Part shown: positions 7,720 to 16,635 of the stretch, in pieces
Numbering within the stretch: the stretch's first letter is position 1
How the letters are laid out: each line of letters opens with the position of its first letter
Assembly (NCBI GenBank): GCA_014377535.1
Contig: JACMPK010000065.1
Coordinates: forward strand, 1-39,720
DNA: 39,720 bases
DNA from: Gemmatimonadaceae bacterium
Lineage (GTDB): Bacteria; Gemmatimonadota; Gemmatimonadetes; Gemmatimonadales; Gemmatimonadaceae
Reading direction: 5' to 3'
Position numbers and translations under genes: made by a program
The notes under the pieces: generated by a model
Database searches by the model: none
The model's input: only the letters and a program-made list of their open reading frames with translations
What the model was told of the DNA's origin: nothing

Positions 7720-7924
7720 TGCCCCGCTGCAGAATGCAGCGGAGCCAGTCTGAAACGCTGCTGTTGTGCCATCGCACATCTGTTCAACGGCGTCGACAGT
7801 CGACGTGCGCGGCAGGCGTGTTCGTCGTCGCTGTGGGCGGTGGTCGCACAGCCTTCTCTGCCAATATGAGTGAGACACCGATCCATTCCGAGTGTATTGT
7901 CCGAGGGTGCTCAAGGACGTCCGG

Positions 7925-8276
7925 ATGTCGTCCGCTCTTTCCGGCCTACCGTTGCCTGAGCCCGAGACCGGGGTATCAGCCATCCGGACGCGTCGTCAGT
8001 TCAGTTCGGCCTACAAGCTGCAGATCCTCGCGGCGGCGGATGCATGCACGAAGCCTGGCGAGCTCGGCGCGTCGCTCCGCCGCGAAGGGTTGTACTCATC
8101 GCATCTCGCCTTCTGGCGCGCAGCGCAGCGCCGCGGCGAGTTGCAGGGCCCCACGAAGCGTCGCGGGCCGGTGGCCGCCGTGCCGGATCCCGCGCCGAGG
8201 CAGATCGCCACGTTGGAACGGGCGCTCGCGAACGCCACGGCCCGCGCCGAGCGTGCGGAACTGATCATCGAGGAAG
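7925..8276 (+). pseudogene. IS3-family transposase ORFA remnant
   Basis: The frame RTRRQFSSAYKLQILAAADA followed by PGELGASLRREGLYSSHLAFW is the HTH part of IS3-family ORFA proteins. The tail IATLERALANATARAERAELIIE is the start of their coiled coil. The ATG at 7925 has AGGA before it. The coding sequence ends abruptly at the point where a P-type ATPase fragment begins in another frame (about 8277), so the rest of ORFA and all of ORFB are missing. It pairs by subgroup with the ORFB tail at 4382. Confidence 0.82.
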
Positions 8277-8886
8277 GGACAAGGCGTGATCTATCTCATC
8301 GACGGCGCGCAGGCGCGTGCGGCCTTCGCGGTGGCGGATACCGTGCGGCCCGAGTCCGTCGAGGCGGTCACGGCACTGAAGACGTCGGGCATCGACGTGG
8401 CGATGATGACCGGCGACGCGAAGGCGGTGGCCGACGCGGTTGCGACAACACTTGGCATCACGAAGGTGCTGTCACAGGTGCTGCCGGAGGACAAGGCGTC
8501 GAAGATCGAGGCGCTGCAGAAGGCTGGCAAACGTGTCGCGATGGTGGGCGACGGCGTGAACGATGCGCCGGCGCTGGTGACGGCCGATGTCGGTGTCGCG
8601 ATTGGTGCGGGCACTGACGTGGCCGTGGAGGCGGGTGACGTGGTGCTGGTACGCAGTGATCCGCGCGATGTGGCGCGCATCATCACGCTGTCGCGCGAGC
8701 TATCGGAAGATGGTCCAGAATCTGTGGTGGGCGGCGGGATACAGTGTGATCGCGATTCCGTTGGCGGCCGGTGTGCTCGCTCCGTGGGGGCGCACGCTGA
8801 CGCCGGCGATAGCGGCATGACTGATGTCACTGTCAACGATCATAGTTGCAGTGAACGCGCAATTGCTTCGTCGCGCCGCGATCTGA
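8277..8886 (+). pseudogene. CopB-like P1B-type ATPase, 3' fragment, dead
   Basis: Only the end of a metal-exporting P-type ATPase remains: VIYLIDGAQARAAFAVAD, the P-domain motifs MTGDAK and MVGDGVNDAPAL, and [21 protein letters not shown] before the last membrane helices. The phosphorylation motif DKTG, the metal-binding CPx helix and the nucleotide domain are absent. Compared with the related 3' end at 37681-37930, two bases are missing at about 8697, shifting [14 protein letters not shown] into another frame, and an in-frame TGA lies at 8818-8820 where the relative has a Gly codon. The original terminal helix is recognisable up to 8886. The fragment is fused directly to an IS3 ORFA relic, so truncation by transposition is likely. 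Confidence 0.88.
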
Positions 8887-9485
8887 AAGCCAGATGAGTT
8901 GTTGCCGCGGGGCGCAGGAGTCCGCTGGGATCCGCCGGGTTGTGCTCTCCATACGTCCCAGACCGTTGCAAGACATGTGTCTCCTGGCGCGTGGGTTGCG
9001 GCCCGTGCGCCCTCGTCAAGGGAGATCGGCGCAATGGATCTTGCGTCACTGTCACAGCAGGGCGCGCGGCCTCTACCGTGGCGAGGGTAGCCGCGCATGA
9101 CAAATGCAGTGTGCATGGTGTCGTGTGTATGAGGTGTGGAGTTCCGGCCGCGAAAAGGCAGACGCTCCGAGCTGTATCGCAAGACTTATCGACGCTCGCT
9201 GTGAATCCGGACCGGTGCAGACGTGAAGCTTGGCAGACGCGTCCGCGACAGGCCTTCGGCATCACAGAGAGGTGAAGTCCGCTGCAATAGACGAGTCACG
9301 GTCCGCTGAGTTCGCCATGCCGACACCACTCGTGCTTCTTCCAGAACAGAGATGTCACGTGCGAGGATAACCATCCTCGAGCAGTTCGCATGCGTCCATG
9401 CTGCACTGTGACGAGCGTGCGCGAAGGAAAGTTCGGGGAGTGTGTCGTTCGCAATGAGTCGTCTGCCTCCACAAGGATCACCAGC
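8887..9485. other. Gap of about 600 bases without a supported gene
   Basis: Several frames are open because of GC content, but none has a ribosome-binding site with recognisable protein features. The last 80 bases should contain the promoter and leader of the PRC-barrel gene. No clear -35/-10 pair, repeat or hairpin was found. Confidence 0.4.
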
Positions 9486-10409
9486 ATGCAACGAAGCCTG
9501 AAAGACCTCGAGAAGTACGCAGTGCTCGCCTCTGATGGTGAGGTCGGCACTGTGACCGATTTTCTCGTCGACGACGAGCACTGGACCATCCGTTATCTCG
9601 TCGTCGACACCGGAGGATTCTTCGGAGGACGCAACGTGCTCATCTCCCCGATGGCATTCCGCACGGTCGACTGGTCCACGCGCGCGTTTCACCTTGCGCT
9701 GACGATGGAACAAGTGAAAGGCAGCCCGGACATCAACACCGAGACGCCGGTGTCGCGCCAACACGAGCGCGCATATAACCGCTACTACGGCTATTCGCCG
9801 TACTGGAGCTCCATGGGAGCATGGGGCATGGGGATGTATCCCTCGCTGCTGGCCGGCTCCGGATTGACCGATGCCATGCCTGCGCCGGACGAAGAGCCGA
9901 GCGGCGACGCGCATCTCCGTAGTGCCAGCGAGGTCCGGGGCTATCACCTGCAGGGCACTGACGACGCGGTCGGACACGTCGAGGATTTCATCGCAGACGA
10001 TGAGACGTGGGGCGTGCACTATCTGGTCGTCGACACGAGCAACTGGTGGTTCGGCAAGCAGGTGCTCATCGCGCCGCGCTGGGCGACGCGCGTGAGTTGG
10101 CCTGAGCGTAAGGTCTTCGTCGACTTGACCCGCGAGGCGATCAAGGGCAGCCCCGAGTGGGATGGGTCGGCCGCGGTCAACCGCGAGTATGAACAGCGCC
10201 TCTACGACTACTTCGGCCGACCGGTGTATTGGGGAAGCGAGGGACACCCACGCGAGGCGCAACCATCGCACGCCGACACGGACAAGGACACGGCGCCCGT
10301 CGCGGCCGAGCCGCCGAATACGACGTCGTTCGGTTGGCTGACCACGCCGAAGTTCGGGGCGGCGGGCAGTGGTGGTGCCGAGCTCGAGCCAGTGCCGAAG
10401 CGTGAATGA
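9486..10409 (+). CDS. Tandem PRC-barrel domain protein
   Basis: A 307-residue soluble protein with two PRC-barrel domains. The first, residues about 5-80, contains [25 protein letters not shown] and VLISP. The second, about 147-222, repeats this as [25 protein letters not shown] and VLIAP. A Tyr/Gly/Met-rich linker (about 95-125) separates them and a Pro/Ala-rich tail follows. PRC-barrels are small beta-barrels found in photosynthetic reaction centre H subunits, RimM and many stress proteins of unknown role. No enzymatic function can be read. AAGGA lies eight bases before the ATG. It is 25 bases upstream of the PPK2 gene and probably co-transcribed with it. A broken relative is at 16636. Confidence 0.87.
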   Translation: MQRSLKDLEKYAVLASDGEVGTVTDFLVDDEHWTIRYLVVDTGGFFGGRNVLISPMAFRTVDWSTRAFHLALTMEQVKGSPDINTETPVSRQHERAYNRYYGYSPYWSSMGAWGMGMYPSLLAGSGLTDAMPAPDEEPSGDAHLRSASEVRGYHLQGTDDAVGHVEDFIADDETWGVHYLVVDTSNWWFGKQVLIAPRWATRVSWPERKVFVDLTREAIKGSPEWDGSAAVNREYEQRLYDYFGRPVYWGSEGHPREAQPSHADTDKDTAPVAAEPPNTTSFGWLTTPKFGAAGSGGAELEPVPKRE

Positions 10410-10434
10410 CCGACCGTGTCACAAGTCAGGTCAC

Positions 10435-11310
10435 ATGACGAAACATTTACAGAACAGCGACTTTCGGGTACGTGTCGGCACCGATGTAGACCTCGCGACC
10501 TGGCCAACGTGTGTCAAACCGTTGTACAAGTCGAAGAAGGCAGACCGGAAGCTGCTGGAGACCCAAGTGCACGCGCTGAGTACGCTGCAGCGCGTGCACT
10601 GTGCGTCCGACCGGTATGCGATGCTTCTGATCTTTCAGGGCATGGATTCCGCAGGAAAGGACGGCGCCATTCGTCACGTGATGTCGGGCGTGAATCCGCA
10701 GGGCTGTCAGGTCTTCAGCTTTGCGCAGCCGAGCGCGGTCGAGCTCGACCATGACTTCATCTGGCGCACCACGCGAGCGCTTCCCGAGCGCGGCCGGATC
10801 GGCAACTTCAACCGATCGTACTACGAGGAAGTGCTCATCGTGCGGGTGCATCCCCAGTTGCTGGAGGCGCAGCAACTGCTTGAGGAACTTCGTTGCGCGG
10901 ACTCTCTTTGGACGGATCGGTACCGGTCCATCGTGGATTTCGAACGGCACCTGCATGTGAACGGCACGCGCGTCATCAAGTTCTTCCTGCATCTTTCGAA
11001 GGACGAGCAGCGAAAGCGCCTGCTCGCACGCATCGACGAGCCGGACAAGAACTGGAAGCTCAGTCTCGCCGACGTTGAGGAACGAGAGTTCTGGTCCGAC
11101 TACCAGACAGCCTACGGGAAATGCCTTGCGGCAACAAGCACCGAGGACGCACCGTGGTATGTAGTCCCCGCCGACGACAAGAAGAATGCTCGGTTGATCA
11201 TTTCCGCCATCATCGTTGGAGTCTTCAATCATTTGCATCTACGATACCCGACGTCGACGTCTGGCTACCGTCACGAGTTGCAGATGGTTCGCGAACCACT
11301 TGCGACGTGA
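10435..11310 (+). CDS. ppk2: Polyphosphate kinase 2 family (polyP:nucleotide phosphotransferase)
   Basis: A 291-residue cytoplasmic enzyme that uses polyphosphate to phosphorylate nucleoside mono- or diphosphates. Family hallmarks are in order: Walker A-like GMDSAGKDG (residues 69-77), [17 protein letters not shown], the lid [15 protein letters not shown] (about 120-134), [15 protein letters not shown], and [27 protein letters not shown]. Length and motifs fit the PPK2 group of about 270-300 residues; whether it prefers AMP or ADP cannot be decided here. The ATG at 10435 gives the usual N-terminal length; the frame is open upstream but overlaps the preceding gene. It follows the PRC-barrel gene by 25 bases, consistent with a stress operon. 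Confidence 0.92.
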   Translation: MTKHLQNSDFRVRVGTDVDLATWPTCVKPLYKSKKADRKLLETQVHALSTLQRVHCASDRYAMLLIFQGMDSAGKDGAIRHVMSGVNPQGCQVFSFAQPSAVELDHDFIWRTTRALPERGRIGNFNRSYYEEVLIVRVHPQLLEAQQLLEELRCADSLWTDRYRSIVDFERHLHVNGTRVIKFFLHLSKDEQRKRLLARIDEPDKNWKLSLADVEEREFWSDYQTAYGKCLAATSTEDAPWYVVPADDKKNARLIISAIIVGVFNHLHLRYPTSTSGYRHELQMVREPLAT

Positions 11311-11942
11311 GTGCCGATATGCTTGTCGAGACCGCGCGCGCAGTCAATCCTGAGAGCGTTGACGACCCACGGCGTCCAGTTCAGCGCCGCGCACGCGCTC
11401 ACCTACATGAGCGATGGCTTGCGCATAGGAGTCGGCCTGGTCGCGCCGCGACGCTGTTCCTTGACTTGCTCCGCGTACCAGTGCGCGAGGGTCGTAGGTG
11501 GCGACGGTCCCGACCTCCGTCACTGTCGCTGACCGCGTACGCCAGTCGCGCACTGCCCTCATAGCCTGGGGAAGCTGAGGCACCCCTACCTCACAGTCGG
11601 CGGCGCCGACGAAGTCGCCCCGAAACGCGGGCAGAAGCACCGCCGCCGCGGCGCACCCTGTCATCAATGCACGAGTGGGCGCTGTCCATCGATGTGCTAC
11701 GCGGAAACGAGTGTGAACAAGGGTTGCGCCGTGTCATCGCTGGCGCTCGAGTGGGCCGCGAGACGCTCGATCAATGGCCGCCGTAACCAGCTACGCGCCG
11801 GACGAATTGCGCTCATTCTCCAACTTCCGCTCTGGCGCGACTGACCTCGACTACTTCGCCGGCATCCCTCGAGCCACGTCAAGCGCAGCCGGGCGAGGAA
11901 CAACTATGCGTCGGCACGGTATTTCAGGCACGGAGGTACAGA
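11311..11942. other. Gap of about 630 bases, no supported gene
   Basis: Both strands have short open frames only. A minus-strand frame at 11344-11667 begins with a hydrophobic stretch (MMTGCAAAAVLLPAF) but lacks a ribosome-binding site and any recognisable domain, so it is not called. The last bases carry the strong GGAGG of the next gene. Confidence 0.4.
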
Positions 11943-12671
11943 TTGCACTCAGCGATTGCACGACGCGTTGGACGCAGCGGCATGACACTGCTGTTCGCTG
12001 CAACAACGGCGGCGGCGCCAACCCCTGAACCAGCGCCCCTCGACGTCACCGAACGTGAGGTGACGGCGTCGAACGAGAAGGTCGCGATGGCGTACGCGGC
12101 GCTGGTGAGAATGTGGAGCGCGAACTTCGGGCGGATCGAGGCACACTTCGCGCAACCTTCCATAGTCCGCTACCGCGGTACCGTCTCGACTGCGTGCGGC
12201 GTCTTACCGGCGAACAACGCCATGTACTGTCCGAGCCGCAACATCATCTACTACGACGATGTCTTCGTGGCGCGACAGGCGAAAGCCGCAGCGGCGGAGC
12301 TGGGCACGGACGGCGACATGGCGGCCGTCGGTATCATCGCTCACGAGATCGGACACGCTGTGCAGATCCAGCTCGGCGAAGACTCGAACATTCCATACCA
12401 AAATGAGGCGACAGCCGACTGCCTGGCGGGTGCTTTCACCAACCGGAGCGCAACGGACGGCAGTCTCGAGAAGGGCGATCTGAACGAGGTCTTCTTCGGG
12501 CTCGCTGCGGCAGGAGACCCGACGCCGCAATACACCGGTGATCGGCGTATCGACTCGCAGATCGCGTTTCGGGCACACTATCTCGGCCACGGCACGCGCG
12601 AGCAGCGTCGTGCGAACTTCACCGTCGGCTACAAGCACGGCGCGTCAGGGTGCCTCGAGGCATTTCGCTAG
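11943..12671 (+). CDS. Exported neutral zinc metallopeptidase (YpfJ/PF04228-like)
   Basis: A 242-residue predicted secreted peptidase. The zinc motif HEIGH is at residues 134-138 within GIIAHEIGHAVQ. NEATADCLAGAF (about 154-165) supplies a third ligand, as in the E..ADC.AG motif of this family. The preceding PANNAMYCPSRNIIYYDDVF is also a family signature (an A.YCP.D..IY-type strand). The N-terminus has two Arg and a short hydrophobic run ending in an Ala-rich cleavage region, consistent with a signal peptide. The unusual TTG start is supported by a near-perfect GGAGG six bases before it; the next ATG (11982) would remove most of the signal sequence. The substrate is unknown. It converges with the next gene across 65 bases. 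Confidence 0.83.
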   Translation: MHSAIARRVGRSGMTLLFAATTAAAPTPEPAPLDVTEREVTASNEKVAMAYAALVRMWSANFGRIEAHFAQPSIVRYRGTVSTACGVLPANNAMYCPSRNIIYYDDVFVARQAKAAAAELGTDGDMAAVGIIAHEIGHAVQIQLGEDSNIPYQNEATADCLAGAFTNRSATDGSLEKGDLNEVFFGLAAAGDPTPQYTGDRRIDSQIAFRAHYLGHGTREQRRANFTVGYKHGASGCLEAFR

Positions 12672-12689
12672 GCCCGCCCTGACCGGGAT

Positions 12690-12717
12690 GAGCGCCCGGC
12701 CAACTCACCGGCCGCTC
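12690..12717. terminator. Candidate bidirectional terminator hairpin
   Basis: GAGCGCCCGG (12690-12699) and CCGGCCGCTC (12708-12717) pair in nine of ten positions around an eight-base loop, in the short gap between convergent genes. There is no T-run, so termination is inferred from location. Confidence 0.45.
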
Positions 12718-12736
12718 GGTGCCGCGTCATCGGCGT

Positions 12737-13924
12737 TCAAGGGGAGACGCTGAACCGGTAGATCGCGGCAATACCCGTCGTCGATGGCATTTGCGCCGAC
12801 GGTACGATGACGACGGTGCCGCCCATCTTCACGGCAGACTCTGCCATGTCATCGAGAAGGTCGTCCGCGCGTGGCGACGCCAGATCGGCATACTGCACCG
12901 TGCCGGTGCTGACATCAAAGCGACCAGGAATCTCACGGTCGGCTTCGACGAGCAGCGTGGCGACCCGTCCGCTGGCGATGGCTGTGGCAACCATCGGCAG
13001 GTCATCGTCACCCAGGTCGTGCGATCGCGCCGTGCCGTACTCTTCGATCAGCGACGTGATGCGCTCCTCGATCTGTGGAGCAAGTTCCCGCCATGCGCAC
13101 GCGCGCAACTCATCGAGGGACATCGTGTCGGTATAGTGATCGATTCCCGTTGGCATCAGGAACGGGTTGTGACTGATGCGATGAAAGAGCTCGCGATGCG
13201 CCGGCAACGTGGCCAGAATGAGCGGTAGTCCCGTCGGGCGAGAATAGTGTGCGAGAATGGCCTTGTCGACCACGCGGAAAAATCTTTCGTCGTCAATGGC
13301 GACTTCCACTTCGAGACCACCCAGCCCGTGGTGCATTGCGGTATGCCCGTGCCCGACGCCGCCATACGACGCAACGGTCTGCTCTTTCCCCGTGAGTTCA
13401 TTCCCGAGTGCCGCGGTCATCGTTTGCGGAATGCTTGCATCAGGCTGAATCTCGTCGAGCACGTCAGGATTGCCCTTGTACAGGCGAAACGTGTTGCGAT
13501 TGATCCCTAGCACAAAGAACTGATCCGCGGCCTGCCGAACGCGCATGAATGGCTTGATGTGAAAACTGTCCGCCACGATTGCCTGATCGGCGACGGGGCG
13601 CTGCAGGCGGAACACCCGAAACGAGTCCTTCGAACCCAGCACCGCCAATCCGTCGCGCGTGCCGTTCCAGAACGAAGAATCATCCGCCAGCGCATGAAAC
13701 GGCTTGAGCAGCGGCACGATGACGTCAGCCGGATACTCCGCTTCGAGGGATGTCTGGAGTGACTTCACCAAGTTCCGGAAGCGAATGGGGTCCTGCACAT
13801 TCTCCGGATGACTGCGATGGGTGGTCTGGTAGAGTGACAGGCACGGCCGTTCGCCGACCATCGAAAACGTCGTCGAGAGATCTGCATCTTCAGTGTACAT
13901 CCGTGCTGCTGGCGGAAAGGACAT
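12737..13924 (-). CDS. Bacterial archaeo-eukaryotic release factor-like protein, baeRF family 3
   Basis: A 395-residue soluble protein resembling baeRF family 3, distant relatives of eRF1/aRF1 thought to act on ribosomes during stress. The characteristic start of the domain, PCLSLYQTTHRSHPENVQDPIRFRNL, is followed by an FHIKPFMRV.. DQFFVLGINRNTFRLYKG strand region. A central segment with HRISHNPFLMPTGIDHY and a C-terminal region ending GGTVVIVPSAQMPSTTGIAAIYRF complete it; the last resembles the final release-factor-type fold. The family is described by sequence analysis; no peptide-release GGQ motif is visible, so actual hydrolysis of peptidyl-tRNA is doubtful. The nearby HPF gene on the same strand supports a ribosome-associated role. 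The start at 13924 has a weak GAG only; an internal ATG eight codons later is the alternative. Confidence 0.78.
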   Translation of the reverse strand: MSFPPAARMYTEDADLSTTFSMVGERPCLSLYQTTHRSHPENVQDPIRFRNLVKSLQTSLEAEYPADVIVPLLKPFHALADDSSFWNGTRDGLAVLGSKDSFRVFRLQRPVADQAIVADSFHIKPFMRVRQAADQFFVLGINRNTFRLYKGNPDVLDEIQPDASIPQTMTAALGNELTGKEQTVASYGGVGHGHTAMHHGLGGLEVEVAIDDERFFRVVDKAILAHYSRPTGLPLILATLPAHRELFHRISHNPFLMPTGIDHYTDTMSLDELRACAWRELAPQIEERITSLIEEYGTARSHDLGDDDLPMVATAIASGRVATLLVEADREIPGRFDVSTGTVQYADLASPRADDLLDDMAESAVKMGGTVVIVPSAQMPSTTGIAAIYRFSVSP

Positions 13925-14048
13925 CCAACTCGATGGTCACGGCGAGCGCTCGCATGCCGGTCGCGCGTGCGCATTCATCGGCGTCGCATCGCTGCCACGA
14001 CGCTGCAGACACCGGAGTTCATCATTCGCCTCGCGGCGCTGGCACCTC

Positions 14049-14567
14049 TCAGCGGGGAGCGACTACAGGAGGGGCGAAATTCCCTCACGCGACGACCTGT
14101 TCCGCATTGCCGGCGGACGCGAGCACCACGACGTGATAGTCTCCGCTGCTCGGGAAGCTGAGCTCAATCGTTTTATTCCCGCGCGCCGTGCCGTCCGAAG
14201 AGATGCGAAGCACGTTTCCCTCTCTGAAACGTGCGAGTTCGCCTCGATCGTCACCACACGATCCAGCTCGCACGGCCCACGGGTGCTGGCCGCCTGGAAC
14301 CATGTTCGAGATCTCGACATCGATGCGCGTGCGACGACCCGAGTCTTCCGACGTCAGGAACGAGAAGCCCCTCGCCTGGATCACGCCGCGTAACGCCTCC
14401 GTCGTGGACAGCGTCGCGCGCTACCGCGTACCGAGGACTGCATCATCAGGGGAAATCATAGCGGCGTGTTTGCGGCCGCAGCCACCAAGAACAACGGCGG
14501 CGGCCAGCGTCAATAAAACGAGTCGAAGCCGTAAAGAACCTCGTAAGGAATGATGCTCATGAGGCAC
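14049..14567 (-). pseudogene. Small lipoprotein (CHRD/SOD-like fold), interrupted by stops
   Basis: One frame encodes a lipoprotein signal, RLVLLTLAAAVVLGGC with an LGGC lipobox, then runs into TAG at 14421-14423. It continues in the same frame with RATLSTTEALRGVIQARGF and RIDVEISNMVPGGQHPWAV, SCGDDRGELARF and GDYHVVVLASAG, ending NAEQVVA. The second part looks like small periplasmic proteins whose 'HPWHVHRGQC ... GSYFVNVHAS' layout is related to CHRD or superoxide-dismutase-like domains. In such proteins, as I remember them, the end is VACGNL; here a TGA (14085-14087) stands in the Cys position, followed in frame by GNF. The start is uncertain (GTG 14565-14567). Decay by two nonsense mutations is the simplest reading; the family name is tentative. 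Confidence 0.6.
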
Positions 14568-14584
14568 AGTGTGAGCCGGAACCG

Positions 14585-14902
14585 TCAGTGTCTCTGCGCG
14601 CGCGAGAAGATGCCGTCGAGCAAGTGCTGCATCTTGTGAGCCGCGTCACGCACCGCGAATTCAACTGTCGCTGCAGTCGCCGTGACGACATCGGGCTGGC
14701 GACCGGCGAGGCGCACTTCGAGCATGCAATGCATCTGCCGCTGGCCAGATCGATCGGCGCCGTCGTCGTCGCGCAGATGCACCTCGACACGAGTGATCCG
14801 ATCGTCGAAATGCGCGAGATGCGCCGTGATGCCGCTGATGAGCGACTGCTCAGTTTCGGCGGTGATCACGATGTTGTGACCGGTGTTGATTTGAACCATC
14901 AT
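14585..14902 (-). CDS. HPF/RaiA-type ribosome hibernation factor (short form)
   Basis: A 105-residue protein with the fold signature of ribosome-associated factors: MMVQINTGHNIVITAETEQSL (first strand and helix), then ITAHLAHFDDRITRVEVHLRDD, MLEVRLAGRQPDVVTATAAT and AVRDAAHKMQHLLDG. The order DRITRVEVHL...D and RLAGRQPxVVTxxAAT is typical of HPF/YfiA relatives that bind the 30S decoding region and block translation in stationary phase. It lacks the C-terminal dimerisation domain of long HPF. Two adjacent ATGs (14902, 14899) are possible starts and no strong ribosome-binding site is visible. It lies near the baeRF gene on the same strand and near PPK2, so the region reads as a dormancy and stress block. 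Confidence 0.85.
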   Translation of the reverse strand: MMVQINTGHNIVITAETEQSLISGITAHLAHFDDRITRVEVHLRDDDGADRSGQRQMHCMLEVRLAGRQPDVVTATAATVEFAVRDAAHKMQHLLDGIFSRAQRH

Positions 14903-14982
14903 GATTAAAAAGAGTGTCGGGAAACGTGGAGATCGGGCTTGTGTTTGTCCCGTGACCGTCGAGCACCGCGCGGACCGCTCAG

Positions 14983-15348
14983 TCAGGGACGAGGCTTCAC
15001 CGCCGATGTTCGCTTTGCGAGTGCTCGCGTGCGGCGTGTTCGTGGTGCCGCCGGCACGATCAGCCGCTTGGTCAGTCTTGCCTTGGGAATCTGCTCAATG
15101 CTCTCCTGCAACGCGGGCTTCACCTTCTCGAAGACGCGCTTGATCATGCGATCATACTGTGATTCGGATATTGATCCGTCCTTCACCAGCGCAAGGAGTA
15201 GCCCGCGCGCAATGCCGATGTCGAAGAGCGACACCGCGGTGCGCGCACGCCTCTCGGCATCCTTGAGAAACGCGAGCGCTTTCGGTGCGAGCGTCTTGCG
15301 TTCCTCGTCGGTGAGACTGCCGTGGTAGTGCACCATGTATCTATCCAT
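14983..15348 (-). CDS. Hypothetical protein with basic C-terminal tail
   Basis: About 121 residues, not recognised. The middle is helical and well formed: LTDEERKTLAPKALAFLKDA, SLFDIGIARGLLLALVKDG, ISESQYDRMIKRVFEKVKPAL. The end is very basic and rich in Arg/Lys/Ala (PRTRRTRALAKRTSAVKPRP), suggesting nucleic-acid or ribosome contact. The frame is open further upstream to 15420, but the residues before MDRYMVHYHG look like chance translation. An in-frame Met at 15336 is another possible start. It lies 80 bases before the HPF gene on the same strand and may share its transcript. Confidence 0.6.
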   Translation of the reverse strand: MDRYMVHYHGSLTDEERKTLAPKALAFLKDAERRARTAVSLFDIGIARGLLLALVKDGSISESQYDRMIKRVFEKVKPALQESIEQIPKARLTKRLIVPAAPRTRRTRALAKRTSAVKPRP

Positions 15349-15856
15349 GCAAGATTCAAAGCACGTCAGAGTGCGCAGTACTTCGCGCGGCGATACAGAG
15401 CAGTGTACAGCGTGTACCACGTCGGTGCGGCGTGCTGAGACAGACGTGCAGTGCAGCTCGGCACTGACTTGTTCCGTGTGTGAGTCGATCTATTTGGACT
15501 ACATCGAGCCATCAGCGAGGACTGTTGATCATCGTGGCCGTTCTCGGCATTGGTCGTTCGACGCTTGCTCATCTATTCGTATTCACGGTGCGCTGGCGAG
15601 TTTATCTTGACCAACGTTGTTCTGCGGACTCATCATTGCCGCGTGATGGGCGTCGCGCACTCTGCGCAGTACAATCGAGCTCCAGCGCTCGGCCGTCCGT
15701 CCGTCCGCACTCTGCCTCGCTTGTGCACCAGCGTAGATTTTGCGCGGGAAGCACAGTAACAGCAGTTGTCGTAGCGGCGGAGCGCGAGGCACTCTTGTTG
15801 ACGGCGCAGTCACAAACTACGGTGTGATAGCGCCGTTTGTCTTTTTGGAGGTGTGT
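15349..15856. other. Gap of about 500 bases, no supported gene
   Basis: A plus-strand frame at 15480-15827 has a hydrophobic run (GLLIIVAVLGIGRSTLAHLFVF) but no ribosome-binding site and an unstructured remainder. No hairpin, tRNA or repeat was found. Base composition is less GC-rich than the neighbouring genes. Confidence 0.35.
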
Positions 15857-16039
15857 ATGCGTGCACTTCTGTCGCGCTTGCTAAGGCATCGAACGACGCC
15901 GTCTTGTTCGCGAGTCACGCTGACCGATGCGAACATGCTTTTCCCGATGCCCGCGGACCTATCCGCCAGCCAGCAATCGGCGCCGCGCCAGAGTGCGACG
16001 GAGCGCGCGTTCTGCCACGGCAACGTCATGATCTGGTAA
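15857..16039 (+). CDS. Possible 60-aa small protein with strong ribosome-binding site
   Basis: The ATG at 15857 is preceded by TTTTTGGAGG five bases away, one of the best ribosome-binding sites in the window. The 60-residue frame starts MRALLSRLLRHRTTPSCSRV and contains no domain, signal peptide or membrane helix that I recognise. It could be a genuine small protein or the surviving 5' end of a decayed gene, since the following 600 bases hold no continuation. A TTGACG about 50 bases upstream might be a -35 element. Confidence 0.35.
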   Translation: MRALLSRLLRHRTTPSCSRVTLTDANMLFPMPADLSASQQSAPRQSATERAFCHGNVMIW

Positions 16040-16635
16040 GGTCGGGTGTATATGAGGTTCAGATCACACGGCGTCCGCGCCACGCAGCACACTGTCGCGC
16101 CGCGCGACGCGTCGCGCGGAACGCCTACTGAACGCATTTCTTGCGGCACTGACCGTCATGCTGTCCGCCAGCTTCACGGTGGTGCGGCCCGGAATGGGGA
16201 GCGGAACGGTAAAAGCTGCCGTGGCTTCGGCGAAAGGGTCGTATGCGCTCGAGTGAGGCTGCTCGAGCGTGACTCATGCGCTGGTCTCGCCTGCCGGGTT
16301 GCCGCTTGCACCACGTCGGCGAACACGCGGGCCAGAGATGAACGACAGTTGCCCGCTCGCTTACGCGGGCTCTCTGTTCTCCCGTGAGGAATGCGCCGTC
16401 CGCTGATAGTGGTTCGCGGCGCGAAGTTGCGCTCCGCGACCGAAAGCGAGCCCAATGCATCGTGCATCGTGCATCGCGCGTCCCAGCGCAGACGAAAGCG
16501 GCGACGGTGCTCCTTTGAGACGGCGTACGCCGCCGCTTCACGCGCGTGGCCGTACACGCGGACCTGGCGTGAGCTGTCGTCAGTGACGCGCGCGTCGCCA
16601 GATGTGACGTACCCACAACCAGGAGTTGTCTGAAC
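16040..16635. other. Gap of about 600 bases with a small tandem repeat
   Basis: No gene is supported on either strand. TGCATCG is repeated three times in tandem at 16456-16476. AGGAG is present at the end, eleven bases before the ATG of the PRC-barrel remnant. Confidence 0.35.

Noticed and set aside
9186-10271. A 361-codon minus-strand frame over the PRC-barrel gene
   Set aside because: Antisense to a well-supported domain protein; His/Arg-rich translation with no family resemblance.
11344-11667. Minus-strand frame beginning with a lipoprotein-like hydrophobic stretch
   Set aside because: No ribosome-binding site, poor signal-peptide charge pattern and no recognisable mature domain; left as intergenic.
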